A DNA stretch of 7,545 bases from Bacillota bacterium (lineage in GTDB: Bacteria; Bacillota; Clostridia; Acetivibrionales; DTU013). The translations under genes were made by a program, and so were the position numbers. Under the pieces are notes generated by a model. The model had not been told where the DNA came from and did not search any database. It was given only the letters and a program-made list of their open reading frames with translations. Positions 5,858-7,545 of this stretch are shown here, one piece after another. Each line of letters begins with the position of its first letter. Position 1 is the first letter of the stretch. Location of the stretch: the NCBI GenBank assembly GCA_023409615.1, contig JAEYRF010000032.1, forward strand, positions 1-7,545. The letters run 5' to 3'.

Positions 5858-7321
5858 CTATTTTATATTTTCTTTAAGTTTCGCGATCCCTATCCGAATC
5901 CTTCTAAGTGACTCGTCTTTACCAAGTATCTCAGCAAGCTCTGTTGCTCCACCGGGAGTAACTCCCTTACCCGAGAGGGCAGTGCGTATTGGCCAAAGCA
6001 GCTGGCTGTTTTTAATACCAAGCTTTTGAGCCAGTTCCACAACTGTACTGTAGAGCACATCGTTTTCCCACTGTTCTATGCTTTCAAGCACGGGGAGAGC
6101 AGCCTCAAGACCTGTCAGCGAGTTTTCTGAGTTTGTTTTCATCTTCTTATGTTCATACAGGACGATATCGTATTGTGGAAGCTCCTGAAGAAAATCAATC
6201 TTTTCAGGTATTTCCGTCAGCACATCGGTCCTTGGCTGTAATAGCCTGCTTACCTTTGATATATCTATGCCCGAGTCAAGCAATGCCTTGGAATAATACG
6301 GACTGGCAACAGCATGAAATTGTTCAGGTGTCATTTTTCGAATATATTCACCGTTCATCCAGTTTAGCTTGACACTATCAAATACAGCCGGTGATTTACT
6401 GATGCCACGGATGTCAAAAGTCTGTTCCAACTCCTTAAGTGAGTATATCTCCTGCGTTGCACCGGGACTCCAGCCGAGTAATGCAACAAAATTTATGACC
6501 GCCTCCACAAGATATCCCTGTGAAACCAGATCCTCAAAGGAAGGATCGCCGTTACGCTTGGACATTTTTCGTCCATCGGGCTTGATGATTGTCGAAACAT
6601 GGACATATGTCGGGACATCCCAACCAAAGGCCTGATACAGCAGGTTGTATTTCGGTGCGGAGGAAAGGTATTCATTACCTCTGACAACATGCGTGATCTC
6701 CATAAGATGGTCATCGATAACATTAGCAAAGTTGTAAGTGGGCATTCCATCGGACTTGATAAGCACCTGATCCTCCAGTTCACTATTCTCAACGGTAATA
6801 GTTCCGTAGACAGCATCCTCGAAGCTTGTGCTTCCGGTGTCGGGCATTTTCTGCCGTATTACAAAAGGCTCTCCCGAGGCCAGCTTTTGATCAATTTCCT
6901 GCTTGTTAAGGTGCATGCAGTGCCTGTCGTATTTATAGGACTTGCCTTCCTTTTCCGAATCTTCCTTCATCGCTGTGAGCCGTTCTTTTGTGCAGAAGCA
7001 GTAATAGGCACTGCCAAGCTCGACTAGCTTCCTTGCATATTCCATATATGAGTCTCTGCGTTCACTTTGTATGTATGGGCCAAACCGGCCGCCAATATCA
7101 GGACCCTCATCATGCTCCAACCCGGCCATCTTCAAGGTCTTGTAGATTACCTCTGTGGCTCCCTCAACATATCTGTCCTGATCTGTATCTTCAATTCTCA
7201 GTATGAATTTTCCACCATGTCTTTTGGCAATCAAATATTCATATAGGGCGGTGCGAAGATTTCCTATATGCATATAACCTGTCGGACTTGGTGCAAATCT
7301 GGTTCTGATTTCACCGGCCAT
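5858..7321 (-). CDS. gltX: Glutamyl-tRNA synthetase
   Basis: GluRS attaches glutamate to tRNA-Glu for translation; glutamyl-tRNA can also feed tetrapyrrole synthesis in some bacteria. The 487 residues match the usual bacterial length. FAPSPTGYMHIGNLRTAL (9-26) carries the class I HIGH-type motif, RIEDTDQDR (42-50) follows, and KMSKR (252-256) is the second signature. Cys108, Cys110, Cys135 and His137 reproduce the zinc-binding pattern described for E. coli GluRS (Cys98, Cys100, Cys125, His127), so this copy probably binds zinc. The C-terminal anticodon-binding domain (about 330-487) includes LLWPIRTALSGK (441-452). With glnS directly downstream, the enzyme is probably of the discriminating kind that charges only tRNA-Glu, but I could not settle this from the residues. 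ATG at 7319-7321 follows AAAGGAGA (7331-7338, minus strand). It is the first gene of the gltX-glnS operon, with a clear sigma-A promoter and a short leader of about 50 bases. Confidence 0.97.
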   Translation of the reverse strand: MAGEIRTRFAPSPTGYMHIGNLRTALYEYLIAKRHGGKFILRIEDTDQDRYVEGATEVIYKTLKMAGLEHDEGPDIGGRFGPYIQSERRDSYMEYARKLVELGSAYYCFCTKERLTAMKEDSEKEGKSYKYDRHCMHLNKQEIDQKLASGEPFVIRQKMPDTGSTSFEDAVYGTITVENSELEDQVLIKSDGMPTYNFANVIDDHLMEITHVVRGNEYLSSAPKYNLLYQAFGWDVPTYVHVSTIIKPDGRKMSKRNGDPSFEDLVSQGYLVEAVINFVALLGWSPGATQEIYSLKELEQTFDIRGISKSPAVFDSVKLNWMNGEYIRKMTPEQFHAVASPYYSKALLDSGIDISKVSRLLQPRTDVLTEIPEKIDFLQELPQYDIVLYEHKKMKTNSENSLTGLEAALPVLESIEQWENDVLYSTVVELAQKLGIKNSQLLWPIRTALSGKGVTPGGATELAEILGKDESLRRIRIGIAKLKENIK

Positions 7322-7345
7322 ACTTTGGTCTCTCCTTTACATTTG

Positions 7346-7359
7346 CAGACGTTTGTCTG
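7346..7359 (-). promoter_or_regulatory. Small hairpin in the gltX leader
   Basis: Read on the minus strand, CAGAC and GTCTG form a perfect five-pair stem around a four-base AAAC loop, between the predicted transcription start (near 7370) and the ribosome binding site (7331-7338). It is followed by no T-run, so it is not a terminator. It could stabilise the message or slightly modulate ribosome access, but short stems of this kind also arise by chance. Confidence 0.3.
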
Positions 7360-7376
7360 TACTGACATTTCTTTTG

Positions 7377-7405
7377 ATTATATTATTCACATTAATATTA
7401 GTCAA
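7377..7405 (-). promoter_or_regulatory. Sigma-A promoter of the gltX-glnS operon
   Basis: On the minus strand, TTGACT (7405-7400) and a perfect TATAAT (7382-7377) are separated by exactly 17 bases, differing from the vegetative consensus at only one position of the -35. The start would be near 7370, giving a leader of about 50 bases before gltX. The leader is far too short for a T-box riboswitch. This is the strongest promoter in the window and fits constitutive expression of two synthetases. Confidence 0.85.
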
Positions 7406-7481
7406 GAAACAGGGTAAAATGTACAGCTCCGACGAGTAAAATTATTTCTTGGTAGTTTGGGATATCTATTCAGGCAAGACA

Positions 7482-7500
7482 TATGTTAAAAATTACCATA
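7482..7500. promoter_or_regulatory. Imperfect 19-base palindrome upstream of the gltX promoter
   Basis: TATGTTAA (7482-7489) and TTACCATA (7493-7500) are inverted repeats with seven of eight positions complementary around a central AAA. The size and symmetry would suit a dimeric regulator, but the site lies about 77 bases upstream of the gltX -35 and in an AT-rich region. It could equally belong to a gene beyond the right edge. This is low confidence and rests on symmetry alone. Confidence 0.2.
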
Positions 7501-7545
7501 CAGTAAATTTCATTTTTTGCCGGAAGCATTACACCATATTAACCG

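Noticed and set aside
6599..7027. 142-codon open frame on the plus strand inside gltX
   Set aside because: It overlaps the catalytic region of GluRS in antisense and its product shows no recognisable motif.
7510..7545. Possible C-terminal tail of a minus-strand gene (11 codons ending in ASGKK and TGA)
   Set aside because: Too short to judge; one of three frames staying open for 33 bases is expected by chance, and no terminator follows.
7406..7545. Search for a tRNA, T-box or riboswitch in the sequence upstream of the gltX promoter
   Set aside because: No tRNA-like arms, no T-box-like motif (GGTGG) and no long stem were seen; only the weak palindrome at 7482-7500 stands out.

Overview
The window most likely comes from a spore-forming anaerobic Firmicute of class Clostridia, and the details point towards Lachnospiraceae. 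The evidence is a complete germination protease gene (gpr), which only endospore formers need, Gram-positive style AGGAGG ribosome binding sites, sigma-A type promoters, moderate GC content, and a DNA ligase with sequence peculiarities that I associate from memory with Lachnospiraceae LigA. I could not run a search, so the family-level assignment is an inference.

The layout is two convergent blocks. The plus-strand block holds the last 28 codons of an unrecognised gene (1-87) with a strong terminator (133-167), then gpr (239-1240), a membrane zinc metalloprotease of the M50B type (1379-2116), and an NAD-dependent DNA ligase, ligA (2141-4096). The M50B gene and ligA are 24 bases apart and look co-transcribed. 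A possible sigma-A -10 box and a short hairpin lie between gpr and the M50B gene, so gpr is probably a separate transcription unit made in the forespore. The minus-strand block is a two-gene operon read from right to left: gltX (glutamyl-tRNA synthetase, 5858-7321) and then glnS (glutaminyl-tRNA synthetase, 4133-5827), 30 bases apart. It is driven by a near-consensus sigma-A promoter at 7377-7405. The blocks meet at a hairpin (4109-4131) in a 36-base gap between the ligA and glnS stop codons.

Functionally, gpr degrades the DNA-protecting small acid-soluble spore proteins at germination, ligA seals nicks in replication and repair, and gltX plus glnS charge tRNA-Glu and tRNA-Gln. The substrate of the M50B protease is unknown. 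Nothing indicates a mobile element, phage, CRISPR array, toxin system or RNA gene, and the window is essentially housekeeping. The right end (7406-7545) upstream of gltX has no gene I can support, only an imperfect palindrome.

The observation most worth a second look is the ligase. It keeps the catalytic lysine and the full domain order, but several residues that are normally near-invariant around the NAD+ and adenylate site are replaced, including the motif IV lysine.
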